Shown piece after piece: positions 6,944 through 14,418 of a stretch of 32,575 nucleotides of DNA. Origin of the DNA: Archaeoglobi archaeon JdFR-42 (GTDB lineage Archaea > Halobacteriota > Archaeoglobi > Archaeoglobales > JdFR-42). The position numbers were made by a program, and so were the translations under genes. Every line of letters starts with the position of its first letter. Position 1 is the first letter of the stretch. The stretch is from positions 1-32,575 of the forward strand of contig MTND01000041.1 of NCBI GenBank assembly GCA_002010305.1, read 5' to 3'. Below the pieces are notes generated by a model. The model saw only the letters and a list, made by a program, of their open reading frames with translations. It did no database searches and was not told where the DNA came from.

Positions 6944-8121
6944 CAAATACCTCCTTTTACTTCCAGCACATCTAGCTCTTCAACACTAATTTCAACTCCA
7001 AGTTTTTCAGCAAGACTAGGTCGTGTCCTGCCCTCATCTCCCGTCATAAGCTCTTTTATATACAAACCACTCTCACTTACAATTACCAGTTCTACCTCGC
7101 AATCATCTATAGATTTAATATCTATTTGATAAACTTTTCTCTTCCTGATCTTATCAGCCCGACGATGAGAGACTCTTTTTGGTGTCCTCTGAGAGATAAC
7201 TATACCACTTAGATCCTTTACGGCATCATGTAATGCTTCTGGATTAACTTTCTTTTCAAGTCTAATTTTGACCCCGTAGACTTTTACGAAGGCTGCTGAT
7301 TTCAATATCTCTACCGCAGATTTAGAGACAAATTTCAGATCTAAAACCTCAATTTTGCCATGATTTTGAGTATTAATCTCTCTTTCTATGGATTTTAACT
7401 CCAGATGCCGTTTTCTCGGATTTCTAATTTCCACCACAAAGGGCCTTCCATTTCCAAGCATACGAGCGTCAATATCCTCTCTACCGGAACCATGGAATTT
7501 TGCTTCAATACCCTTTGCTTCCTGAAGAAAGAAAGGTGTTATGAGCTCTTCCACAGATTCACTGTACATCTTTCCAGAAAAATTGCACCGTTCGCATCCT
7601 TTTCCTCTGCATTCCCTGCATGGCCATTTTGTCTGAGGTATCCCTCTTACCAGCTTACGGTATCGCCCATACACATATAAAGGTCGAACCTGTAGATCCA
7701 TTTTTTCTCTTTCCGGATCGAAAATCAACAACACATCCGGATTTGCCGGATCAAAACGTTTCCCGAATTTTTCAATTTTTGCAATGATTTCTCGATTAAA
7801 ATGGGATTTAAAAGTCTCAGCCCATTCGCTTCCATGAGTTTCAAACACCAGCTCTTCCATAGCTCCAATTAGCCCATCGACTCTGCATCCCACAGCAAAT
7901 GTCTCGAATTCATAATTTTTAATGACTTCTTTTGCCATTTCTTCATATGTCTCCATACGGTTGAACACACCACCACATAACAGACACTCCTCTGTAAATT
8001 TACGATTTTCAAGAGCTTCTTTTGCCTTTCTGATCCAAAACCCTTTCTCTTTAAGCTTTTCATTTCCTAATTTTGAAAAGAACCGCCCTAAGCAAGAATC
8101 ACATATACCATCCTCCAGCAA
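6943..8121 (-). CDS. pus10: tRNA pseudouridine(54/55) synthase Pus10
   Basis: Pus10 isomerises U54 and U55 in the T-loop of archaeal tRNA. The protein has the N-terminal zinc-binding CDSCLGR and CLLCGG pairs, a central CRECRGKGCERC cysteine stretch, and the catalytic Asp in GSGREDIDARMLG, followed by RPFVVEI. It ends at a TGA shared with rpl21e. The start is uncertain. TTG at 8121 is the first conventional codon, but the frame stays open and homology-like residues (LTRADNLLEDG) continue to an ATT at 8142, which would give the usual spacing of about 13 residues before the first Cys. The preceding trmY encodes the enzyme that methylates the U54 product, so substrate flow follows gene order. Confidence 0.93.
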   Translation of the reverse strand: MLEDGICDSCLGRFFSKLGNEKLKEKGFWIRKAKEALENRKFTEECLLCGGVFNRMETYEEMAKEVIKNYEFETFAVGCRVDGLIGAMEELVFETHGSEWAETFKSHFNREIIAKIEKFGKRFDPANPDVLLIFDPEREKMDLQVRPLYVYGRYRKLVRGIPQTKWPCRECRGKGCERCNFSGKMYSESVEELITPFFLQEAKGIEAKFHGSGREDIDARMLGNGRPFVVEIRNPRKRHLELKSIEREINTQNHGKIEVLDLKFVSKSAVEILKSAAFVKVYGVKIRLEKKVNPEALHDAVKDLSGIVISQRTPKRVSHRRADKIRKRKVYQIDIKSIDDCEVELVIVSESGLYIKELMTGDEGRTRPSLAEKLGVEISVEELDVLEVKGGI

Positions 8122-8147
8122 ATTATCAGCTCTAGTAAGAATATCTC

Positions 8148-8744
8148 TTAACAGAGAACCTCCCTCCTGTCCAGTTCATTGTGGACAATGGTGATGCAAT
8201 GATCGCCATGAAGTGAGAGGGGCGATACACACATCTTTCCGTGGGTATACTTTTCGACAATCCGTTCCTGTTCTTCAGTGAGACCCATCTGATCCCCGAG
8301 AATGAAACATACATCTTTAAAAAAATTCATTTTCCTTACATCATTCCCAGATTCATGCAAATACAACACCTGACTATGGGTTTCATATACATCCTTCATA
8401 ACTTCTTCAAAGGTTTTCTTACTGACAGAAATGCCGGGAGAGGATCTGACACACTCGCTTGATATCTCCTGTCCAAGAGCCTTTTTTAGGAGGCCACCTA
8501 TGTTCCTTTCATCAGGACCGAGGTATTTCACACTGTCCCCATCTATTCTAATCAGCTTGGGAGGGGTGGGTGGACCCAGTAAAAGCAGTAACATCCGAGT
8601 ATTTTTTCTTATCCCATGAGAGAGGAGTAATCCTGAATTAACACATCTGCATACCACATCCATTCTTCCAGCCCCTGGTAAATCGTTTAATGAGAAATCA
8701 CCGGATGTAACGGCTGTATTGCTCACCATCAGGAATGTTCTCAT
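8148..8744 (-). CDS. trmY: tRNA pseudouridine(54) N1-methyltransferase TrmY
   Basis: This 198-aa SPOUT-class methyltransferase converts pseudouridine-54, made by Pus10, to m1-pseudouridine using SAM. Visible marks are LLSHGIRKNTRMLLLLLGPP (the family N-terminal core), the HESGNDVR segment, FILGDQMGLTEEQ (the knotted cofactor loop) and the C-terminal MCVSPLSLHGDHCITIVHNELDR. The length is normal. It is the first gene of the seven-gene operon. Its stop at 8150-8148 lies just upstream of (or within) the pus10 start region, so the pair is probably translationally coupled. A TATA-like gtttaatat lies about 32 nt before the ATG. Confidence 0.93.
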   Translation of the reverse strand: MRTFLMVSNTAVTSGDFSLNDLPGAGRMDVVCRCVNSGLLLSHGIRKNTRMLLLLLGPPTPPKLIRIDGDSVKYLGPDERNIGGLLKKALGQEISSECVRSSPGISVSKKTFEEVMKDVYETHSQVLYLHESGNDVRKMNFFKDVCFILGDQMGLTEEQERIVEKYTHGKMCVSPLSLHGDHCITIVHNELDRREVLC

Positions 8745-9029
8745 GGGAATCTAATCAGAATGCGTACCATATTAAACCCTTTCTTCTCAGAATAAAAAAG
8801 CGCATGCTTCCATGTCGGATTCATATTGCTTGATTTAGAACATGAAAGATTATCAGGAATGGTTAGACGAGAAATGTATTCTCTAGGAGACTATCACACG
8901 GATACATAATTTAGTAAACTCTCATTTCCTAAAAAGGTTACAACTAACTTATATCTAATATATTAAAAACGAAAATAAATTAAATTAATAGACAAGGTTT
9001 TTTAAGTCCTTCATTCATCCAGCATTTAC
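8745..9029. other. Divergent promoter region trmY / rtcA
   Basis: This 285-bp AT-rich gap between divergent genes has no open reading frame of note. It carries the trmY TATA on the minus strand (about 8772-8781) and the rtcA TATA (ttttttaagt, about 8998-9007) 27 nt before the rtcA ATG. Further AT-rich runs lie at 8948-8990. I find no tRNA or convincing C/D-box RNA in it. Confidence 0.45.
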
Positions 9030-10028
9030 ATGCTAGAAATTAATGGAGCCTATGAAGAAGGTGGTGGTCAGATATTAAGAACTTCTATTGCGCTATCTGC
9101 CATCACAGGCACTCCAGTGAGGGTTTACAACATCCGGAGAAAACGATCCAGACCTGGACTGGCTCCACAACATCTCAACGCTGTTAAAGCTGTAGCAATG
9201 ATGACCGATGCAGAAGTATCGGGAATGAGAATCGGCTCTGATGAACTCATATTCAGGCCAAAAACCATTAAAAGTGGAGAATTCCATATAGATATTGGTA
9301 CTGCTGGGAGCATAACTCTTATAATTCAAGCTCTTCTCCCAGTTGCTTTATTAGCCACCGGAAAGACCTCTTTTACTATTACTGGTGGAACAGATGTGCA
9401 ATGGAGTCCTACAGTGGATTACCTCCAGAATATCACTCTGAGGGCCCTAAAAGAGATGGGGTGCTCTCTTCGTATTGACCTCGCGAGGAGAGGGTACTAC
9501 CCAAAAGGTGGCGGAATGGTCATTATGTCTGTAGAACCTTCCTCGATTAAGGGTGTTCACTTTTATCCCGTGAATGAGATGATCAAAGGGATTTCTCATT
9601 GCTCAAACCTTCCACATCACGTAGCTGAAAGACAAGCCAGAGCTGCGAGAAAAGTGTTCGAAGAAGAAGGTTTTAAGTCCAGAATAACATGGGAAAAGAA
9701 AGACGTTTATTCTACAGGGAGTGGGATAACCCTGTGGAGTGGATGGAAAGGTAGCAGTTCTCTTGGTGAAAAAGGGAAAAAAGCCGAAATTGTTGGAAAA
9801 GAGGCGGCTAAAACTTTGCTTGAAGAGATTAACAATGATTTTTCCTGCGACAGACATCTTGCAGATCAGCTCATGGTTTTTGGAGTTCTCGGTAAGGGAG
9901 TTACTGTTTATTCCACATCCACAATCACCAAGCATTGCAGGAGCAATGCCTACGTTATAGAGCAGTTTCTAGATGGAGTGATCCGCATGTATGATAACAT
10001 TATCGAAATCAAAGGAATTGGGCTGTAA
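9030..10028 (+). CDS. rtcA: RNA 3'-terminal phosphate cyclase RtcA
   Basis: This 332-aa enzyme converts RNA 3'-phosphate to a 2',3'-cyclic phosphate through a covalent His-AMP intermediate. The N-terminal EEGGGQILRTSIALSAITG and the SRPGLAPQHLNAVKA segment are diagnostic. The C-terminal CDRHLADQL (H276) supplies the adenylated histidine. The insert domain and GTAGSITLI are also present, and the length is typical. No RtcB or Rtc regulator is adjacent. The ATG at 9030 lies 27 nt after a TATA-like element, so the mRNA is probably leaderless. It complements the other RNA-end enzymes in the window (2'-5' ligase-like and CCA enzymes). Confidence 0.95.
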   Translation: MLEINGAYEEGGGQILRTSIALSAITGTPVRVYNIRRKRSRPGLAPQHLNAVKAVAMMTDAEVSGMRIGSDELIFRPKTIKSGEFHIDIGTAGSITLIIQALLPVALLATGKTSFTITGGTDVQWSPTVDYLQNITLRALKEMGCSLRIDLARRGYYPKGGGMVIMSVEPSSIKGVHFYPVNEMIKGISHCSNLPHHVAERQARAARKVFEEEGFKSRITWEKKDVYSTGSGITLWSGWKGSSSLGEKGKKAEIVGKEAAKTLLEEINNDFSCDRHLADQLMVFGVLGKGVTVYSTSTITKHCRSNAYVIEQFLDGVIRMYDNIIEIKGIGL

Positions 10029-10150
10029 AAGGAATGATGCTCAAAAAATGATGAACTACTGGACATGGTATAGCGACATCTAACAATTGAAATCTAATAT
10101 CCATTCAAAAAGGCAACATTAAAATATTGATAATCTTCTCACCAACCATT

Positions 10151-11092
10151 ATGAGCGAAAATCCCGTATTCAAAGAGGTAATATATGACAAAAACTGGCA
10201 CGACTATACAGCCCTTATTGCCATTAACAGACCAGAGGAGTTTAACTCATATACGCTGAATACTTTAAAAGAAATGGTTGCTGCTTTTGAAGATGCCATG
10301 TGGGACGATAGAATTCAATTCATAGTCCTGACAGGTGCTGGTGACAAAGCTTTCTGTACTGGAGGAAATGTCCACGAATACGCTGAAGAATATAATAAAA
10401 AACCCTGGGATTTCTGGAAATGGGGTGAGATCTACGCAAGGGTCTTTGATATGATTATGCATTGTGGAAAACCTGTTATAGCAAGGGTAAACGGTATTAC
10501 GGCAGGAGGTGGATTTGAATTTGTGGCAGCCTGTGATATGGCCATCGCCTCTGAAAATGCTCGCTTTATATCTCCTGGCCCAAGAGTTGGAATGACTTCC
10601 ATCGGGGGTCTCTCCCAATGGCTTCCATTGCATATGGGATTGAAAAGAACGGCTGAAATAGTTATGCTCAGCTCTGAAATAGATGCGAAAACTGCCCAGG
10701 AATGGGGTGTTGTCAATGCAGTGGTACCCCAAGATGAGCTGGATGACAAGGTTAAGGAATTCATAAACAAGATGATAGATTTATCCCCTTCAAGCCTGTG
10801 GTACTTTAAGGTACACCTGAACTGGTGGAGAGAACTGGTCTGGAGGCTTACTTGGGAACACGGTAAAGCATGGTTTGCCCTGAACATAGGATCCATGGAA
10901 CCTTCTGAAGGGCTTTGGGCTTTCAAAGAGAAGAGGGCAAGGAACATGAAAGGTTTGAGAGACTTTATAGCTGAAGGTGGTGATCCACGGTATCCCTTTG
11001 GGCCATATCTGGGTGAATGCAAGAAATGTGGAACGAGATATATACCTCTGTTCTCAAAGTTCTGCCTGAAATGTGGGGAAAAAATAGAATAA
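10151..11092 (+). CDS. BamA-like (6-oxocyclohex-1-ene-1-carbonyl-CoA hydrolase-type) crotonase with C-terminal zinc ribbon
   Basis: This 313-aa crotonase-fold protein resembles ring-opening hydrolase BamA/Oah more than ordinary enoyl-CoA hydratases. It has FNSYT near residue 31, GAGDKAFCTGGN with EYAEEY (62-79), VNGITAGGGFE for the oxyanion hole, GPRVGMTSIGGLSQWLP where BamA has a similar GPK-HG segment, and AWFALNIGSMEPSEGLWAF near the end. Classical crotonase glutamates are not at their usual places. Unlike BamA it lacks the long insert before the last third. It ends with a four-Cys ribbon: C290-x2-C293-x11-C305-x2-C308. ATG 10151 is preferred over TTG 10127 because a TATA-like cattaaaatat lies just ahead. 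The substrate is presumably a cyclic or aromatic-derived CoA ester; this is inference. Confidence 0.75.
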   Translation: MSENPVFKEVIYDKNWHDYTALIAINRPEEFNSYTLNTLKEMVAAFEDAMWDDRIQFIVLTGAGDKAFCTGGNVHEYAEEYNKKPWDFWKWGEIYARVFDMIMHCGKPVIARVNGITAGGGFEFVAACDMAIASENARFISPGPRVGMTSIGGLSQWLPLHMGLKRTAEIVMLSSEIDAKTAQEWGVVNAVVPQDELDDKVKEFINKMIDLSPSSLWYFKVHLNWWRELVWRLTWEHGKAWFALNIGSMEPSEGLWAFKEKRARNMKGLRDFIAEGGDPRYPFGPYLGECKKCGTRYIPLFSKFCLKCGEKIE

Positions 11093-11095
11093 ATT

Positions 11096-11131
11096 CCCCT
11101 TTTTTAGTTTTTTCCATCTTTTTTGGTAGTT
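11096..11131 (+). terminator. Poly-T termination region after the crotonase gene
   Basis: Three runs of six or more T occur within 36 nt directly after the stop codon (around 11099-11104, 11108-11113 and 11119-11124). Archaeal RNA polymerase terminates at such T-tracts without a hairpin. They lie over the 3' end of the convergent peptidase gene. Confidence 0.55.
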
Positions 11132-12174
11132 CTTTTGACCACTTCATCAAGGTGGAATAAAAATTCAGCCGCTCTGAGGATATCACATGTCATCACTGAT
11201 TCTTCTGTTGTATGAGCCACTTCAAGATTTCCTGGACCAAAAACCACCGTTTTAATTCCGTATTTATTAAACACCATTCCATCAGTCCAGCTCCTCATAC
11301 CATCCTCTCCGGATAAACCTGTCATTTCCATGGCTTTTTTTGCCACAAAAACTACTTCATCTGTTTCTTTCAGTTTATATCCTTCCCATACATCTATAAA
11401 CTCCAGATCTGTACAATAAGCTTCCATGATCTCTTTCAACTCAGAAATTACTGCATCTATCCTCTGTTCCGGCAGTAATCTCACTTCAATTCTCCCTCTA
11501 CAATATCCCGGGACTAAATAAAATGGATTTTCACAGATTAGCTCCTGAAGACTTACTGAGCTTGAAAAAAACGGTCCTCTAGTGTTTGCACAACTGGATC
11601 TCTTCAAAGCATTCATCATATCCCAAACCATCTCCAGAGGATTTTTTCCACTCTCATGGTAGCTTCCATGGGATTCTTTTCCTCGAATACCAAACAATAT
11701 TTCAATGCTTCCTGCATGATACCAGCATAATTTAAGATCTGTGGGCTCCATCACAACTCCCATTGAAGGATTATAATCCTTCAGATACAGCTCTGAGCCC
11801 ATCCCGCCTTCCTCTTCATCAGAGAGAAAAGCAATAGAGATGTCTACATCCATATCCTCCTGAACCATTCGTTCCAGAAATAAGAGAATAGATGCTATAC
11901 ATCCTTTGGCGTCACAGGCACCTGTACCCTTAATTATTCTTTCACTCACATGACACATACATCTATTCTGAATGGTATCCAGATGAGTTGTTACTACAAA
12001 ACTTCCAGCATCAATACCTACATTAACAATACTTTCATGCTCTTTCAACCACGGAGAGAGACCGAGATCATCAAGGTATTCATGAATAAAAATGGCCAGA
12101 TCCTTTTCGTTCCCTGTTGACGAGTCAATCTTCATTAACCGTTCCATGAGAGTGTTGGCTTTTCTGATGTTCAC
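11104..12174 (-). CDS. M20-family metallopeptidase / deacylase (ArgE/DapE/CPG2-like)
   Basis: This 356-aa zinc hydrolase has the M20 signature: the VVTTHLDTIQ metal ligand, KGTGACDAKGCIAS with the bridging Asp, the FLSDEEEGGMGS catalytic Glu pair, VVMEPTDLKLC, and the C-terminal HTTEES His ligand. A dimerisation lid lies between (SHGSYHESGKNPLEM onward). Family members cleave N-acyl amino acids or small peptides; ArgE, DapE, LysK and carboxypeptidase roles cannot be separated here. I chose GTG at 12174 because codons upstream show no family similarity and it lies about 27 nt from a TATA box shared with the divergent GNAT gene. Downstream ATGs are possible but would cut the first helix. Confidence 0.85.
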   Translation of the reverse strand: MNIRKANTLMERLMKIDSSTGNEKDLAIFIHEYLDDLGLSPWLKEHESIVNVGIDAGSFVVTTHLDTIQNRCMCHVSERIIKGTGACDAKGCIASILLFLERMVQEDMDVDISIAFLSDEEEGGMGSELYLKDYNPSMGVVMEPTDLKLCWYHAGSIEILFGIRGKESHGSYHESGKNPLEMVWDMMNALKRSSCANTRGPFFSSSVSLQELICENPFYLVPGYCRGRIEVRLLPEQRIDAVISELKEIMEAYCTDLEFIDVWEGYKLKETDEVVFVAKKAMEMTGLSGEDGMRSWTDGMVFNKYGIKTVVFGPGNLEVAHTTEESVMTCDILRAAEFLFHLDEVVKRTTKKDGKN

Positions 12175-12196
12175 AGTTGTGAGGTTAACCGCAATG

Positions 12197-12206
12197 TTAT
12201 TAATAC
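12197..12206. promoter_or_regulatory. Palindromic TATA box shared by two divergent genes
   Basis: The perfectly palindromic tattaata (12198-12205) is centred about 28 nt from the peptidase GTG (12174) and 30 nt from the GNAT ATG (12232). It is the only good TATA element in the 57-bp gap, so one TBP site probably serves both directions. Both mRNAs would have almost no leader. Confidence 0.55.
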
Positions 12207-12231
12207 TTGTTCTACAGATTTGAGAAATAGA

Positions 12232-12696
12232 ATGGAGATACGCAAGGGGACTTTGAGAGATATAGGAGACTTCATATCCATATATACATCTGCGTATGAA
12301 GGACTGGAACAATATTCGTATCCATCCATCAAAAAAATAAAAAAATACTACAGATGGTTACTTAGAAGGGATGAAGATGGCATATATTTCGCAATACTAG
12401 ATGAACCGGTTGGTGTAGTTGCATCAGATTCTAGATGGTTCAGCATTTTTGAAAACTCCTTAGTCGGGGAAATACACGAGCTAGTAGTTAGAAAAGAATA
12501 CAAAGGGCGAGGAATAGGGAAAAAACTGATCCAGAAGGCTGAAGAATACCTTTTTTCAACTGGAAAACAGGTCATAGAACTATGGGTGGGAGAGACAAAC
12601 ACAATGGCGATACAATTTTATATCAGCCTAGGCTATAATCTTAGAGAGAAATCTTGGGGTCAATGGATTCGAATGGTAAAAAGACTTCAGAGATGA
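12232..12696 (+). CDS. GNAT-family N-acetyltransferase
   Basis: This 154-aa protein has GNAT motif A, VRKEYKGRGIGKKLIQKA, with the pyrophosphate-binding R/K-x-x-G-x-G loop, preceded by EIHELVV. Motif B follows (IELWVGETNTMAIQFYISLGY). It transfers an acetyl group from acetyl-CoA to an amine; the acceptor is unknown. Divergent arrangement with an M20 deacylase suggests an acylated amino compound, but this is only context. The ATG at 12232 is preferred to the TTG at 12220. Confidence 0.88.
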   Translation: MEIRKGTLRDIGDFISIYTSAYEGLEQYSYPSIKKIKKYYRWLLRRDEDGIYFAILDEPVGVVASDSRWFSIFENSLVGEIHELVVRKEYKGRGIGKKLIQKAEEYLFSTGKQVIELWVGETNTMAIQFYISLGYNLREKSWGQWIRMVKRLQR

Positions 12697-12829
12697 AAAG
12701 TAACATGTTTTAGATTCAGAATAGTTTATATAAAATTCATTGTCTCTGACTCGTTAATACATCCACAATAAATTAAGACCGTTGTATTAAATTTATATCC
12801 TCATACTCACGCTCTACCTACGATGATCT

Positions 12830-13585
12830 CTATTGAAATGATATCAGGCGTAAAATGTTGTTTTTTAAAATGTCCTCGATCATATCACGTTTAAGTCCCA
12901 CTTTATCAGCTATCTTCAAAAACTCCTCATATGCTTCATGTATACCGTAATAAGGATAATCACTCCCAAATATGAGTTTATCTTTACATCGCTCAAATAC
13001 CCACTCCACTGCCTGAGGAAAAACTCTGTTCAAATAAAAAAGGGTCATGGAAATGTCAAGATACACATTCTCGTGCCTCATGGCCACCATTACTGCTTCA
13101 GTATGTCTTACTCCACCCATATGGGCCATGATAATTGGAAGATCTGGAAACCCAATGGCCAGATCATCTATATGGTGGGGAAAGGAATCGTATATTCTTC
13201 CACCTTTGCTCCACGTAGGTCCTGTGTGAAACATTACCGGGATACCCAGCTCTTCTGCTTTTTTCATTAAAGGGAATATAGCTGGATTGCTGGGACAGAA
13301 TCCCTGAACTTGAGGATGCAACTTCAGACCTTTCAGGCCAAGGTCACAGATGGCATACTCTAACTCAAGATCACTGCCCCTCATTAAAGGATTAACTGAT
13401 GCAAATCCAATCAGATGGTCGTATTCGGCCACAATCGCCGCTACTTTCTCGTTTCTCGTCTTTGAGGCTATAGGAAGAATGATAGCTCTGTTATTTCCAA
13501 TGTCATTCAGCAACTGTTTAACATCGTTCTTAGGTAGATGGACGTGAGCATCGATGAACTTAAAATCTCTGTTTTTTCCTTTCAT
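12830..13585 (-). CDS. Amidohydrolase-2 family metal-dependent hydrolase/decarboxylase
   Basis: This 251-aa TIM-barrel protein has the amidohydrolase-2 pattern: FIDAHVHLP (HxH metal ligands), GLKGLKLHPQ (strand with KLHP), PVMFHTGP, IIMAHMGG and the final FGSDYPYY with the metal-binding Asp. The family contains ACMSD-like decarboxylases, 4-oxalomesaconate hydratase and small lactonases. The exact reaction cannot be assigned. The ATG at 13585 is about 29 nt after a minus-strand TATA (tatttattttta), so an early TTG at 13606 is rejected. It is monocistronic, with convergent or unlinked neighbours. Confidence 0.82.
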   Translation of the reverse strand: MKGKNRDFKFIDAHVHLPKNDVKQLLNDIGNNRAIILPIASKTRNEKVAAIVAEYDHLIGFASVNPLMRGSDLELEYAICDLGLKGLKLHPQVQGFCPSNPAIFPLMKKAEELGIPVMFHTGPTWSKGGRIYDSFPHHIDDLAIGFPDLPIIMAHMGGVRHTEAVMVAMRHENVYLDISMTLFYLNRVFPQAVEWVFERCKDKLIFGSDYPYYGIHEAYEEFLKIADKVGLKRDMIEDILKNNILRLISFQ

Positions 13586-13605
13586 CTTTTCCTCTACCCC
13601 CTTCA

Positions 13606-13622
13606 ATTAAAAATAAATACTT
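13606..13622 (-). promoter_or_regulatory. TATA box of the amidohydrolase gene
   Basis: On the minus strand, gtatttatttttaatt lies about 25-35 nt before the ATG at 13585, consistent with a short or absent leader. Confidence 0.5.
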
Positions 13623-13684
13623 TCAGTTTATTTCTATTTTTCACTTACACCTGATATCCTTGTTTTCCATCCAGTTATTGACAG

Positions 13685-14407
13685 TTAAACTTCAAAAGAC
13701 TTTAGATCTTCAGCAAATATCAGAAGATCCACAGATCCTGAAAGCATTTTCTGTATCTCATCTCTCCATTCCATGGCCTGGGGGTATAGATGGGTGAGAA
13801 CCAGAGACGATGGTCTGTGTAAGCGTATATACTGCAAGAGATTGTCTGGAGTAGTATGGTTTGACACTTTAAATCTAGGAGGGAAAGAACATTCATGAAT
13901 CAGGATATTCCCTTCTGCCCTCTCCAACAACTCTTTAAATGGTTCAGTATCTCCAGAAAATACCACTTTCCAGTCCTTTGATTCCAGAATGTAGGCTCTG
14001 CATTCAACGCTGTGAATGGTCGGTATGGATTTCATGAATATATCCCCTATTTTTGCTACAGGATCTGTAATTACTTTAACTTTTACATTCTCCTTAAGAT
14101 ACGGATATATCTCGATAATTTTGAAAATAATATCCCCTACATCAGGAGGAGCATACACTGAGAGAGAATCTCCTCCTTCTAGCCATCGAGCTTTAAGCAG
14201 ACCCAGCAGATCTCCCATATGGTCAATGTGGTGGTGAGTGATTAACACGGCATCCAGATCGTTAACATCGATGCCTGTCTGGCCCAGCCTGAAAAGAGTT
14301 CCAAGACCGCAATCAACGAGGAGGAGTATCTCATCCTCTACCAGCACCCCACTCTGGGCACGTCCATCAGGGATAGCAACTCCAGTACCAAGAAATGTTA
14401 ATTTGAT
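13685..14407 (-). CDS. Metallo-beta-lactamase-fold hydrolase (RNase Z-like / PhnP-like)
   Basis: This roughly 240-aa MBL protein has LITHHHIDHMGDLLGLLKA (the HxHxDH zinc motif), a central His in IPTIHSVE, VVFSGDTEPF, ILIHECSF and a final VLTHLYP. The N-terminal first strand KLTFLGTG is clearly encoded, but there is no ATG, GTG or TTG in frame before it. The codon at the expected Met is ATC (14407-14405), 3 nt after an excellent Shine-Dalgarno GAGGTGAT (14418-14411). The next standard codon, GTG at 14347, would delete that strand. Its place after the RNA ligase and cca genes suggests RNA 3'-end processing, though the HHHIDH motif also fits cyclic-phosphate diesterases. Confidence 0.82.
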   Translation of the reverse strand: MKLTFLGTGVAIPDGRAQSGVLVEDEILLLVDCGLGTLFRLGQTGIDVNDLDAVLITHHHIDHMGDLLGLLKARWLEGGDSLSVYAPPDVGDIIFKIIEIYPYLKENVKVKVITDPVAKIGDIFMKSIPTIHSVECRAYILESKDWKVVFSGDTEPFKELLERAEGNILIHECSFPPRFKVSNHTTPDNLLQYIRLHRPSSLVLTHLYPQAMEWRDEIQKMLSGSVDLLIFAEDLKSFEV

Positions 14408-14410
14408 GGT

Positions 14411-14418
14411 ATCACCTC
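14411..14418 (-). promoter_or_regulatory. Shine-Dalgarno that points to an ATC start
   Basis: GAGGTGAT on the minus strand, followed by acc and then ATC. The last gene of the window uses the same element 4 nt before an ATG, so the geometry argues that translation starts at this ATC. Confidence 0.55.

Noticed and set aside
8241-8619. Plus-strand open frames opposite trmY
   Set aside because: They are antisense shadows of a clearly conserved gene, with no start signals.
10029-10090. aatgatg / atgatga motifs after rtcA as C boxes of a C/D sRNA
   Set aside because: No CTGA box D at a suitable distance, and no box C'/D' pair or terminal stem could be seen.
10151-11092. Plain enoyl-CoA hydratase or MenB
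   Set aside because: The usual catalytic Glu positions are replaced, and the C-terminal motifs match BamA better than either.
13685-14347. Metallo-hydrolase starting at GTG 14347
   Set aside because: This would remove the first beta strand encoded upstream and ignore a full Shine-Dalgarno placed before ATC 14407.
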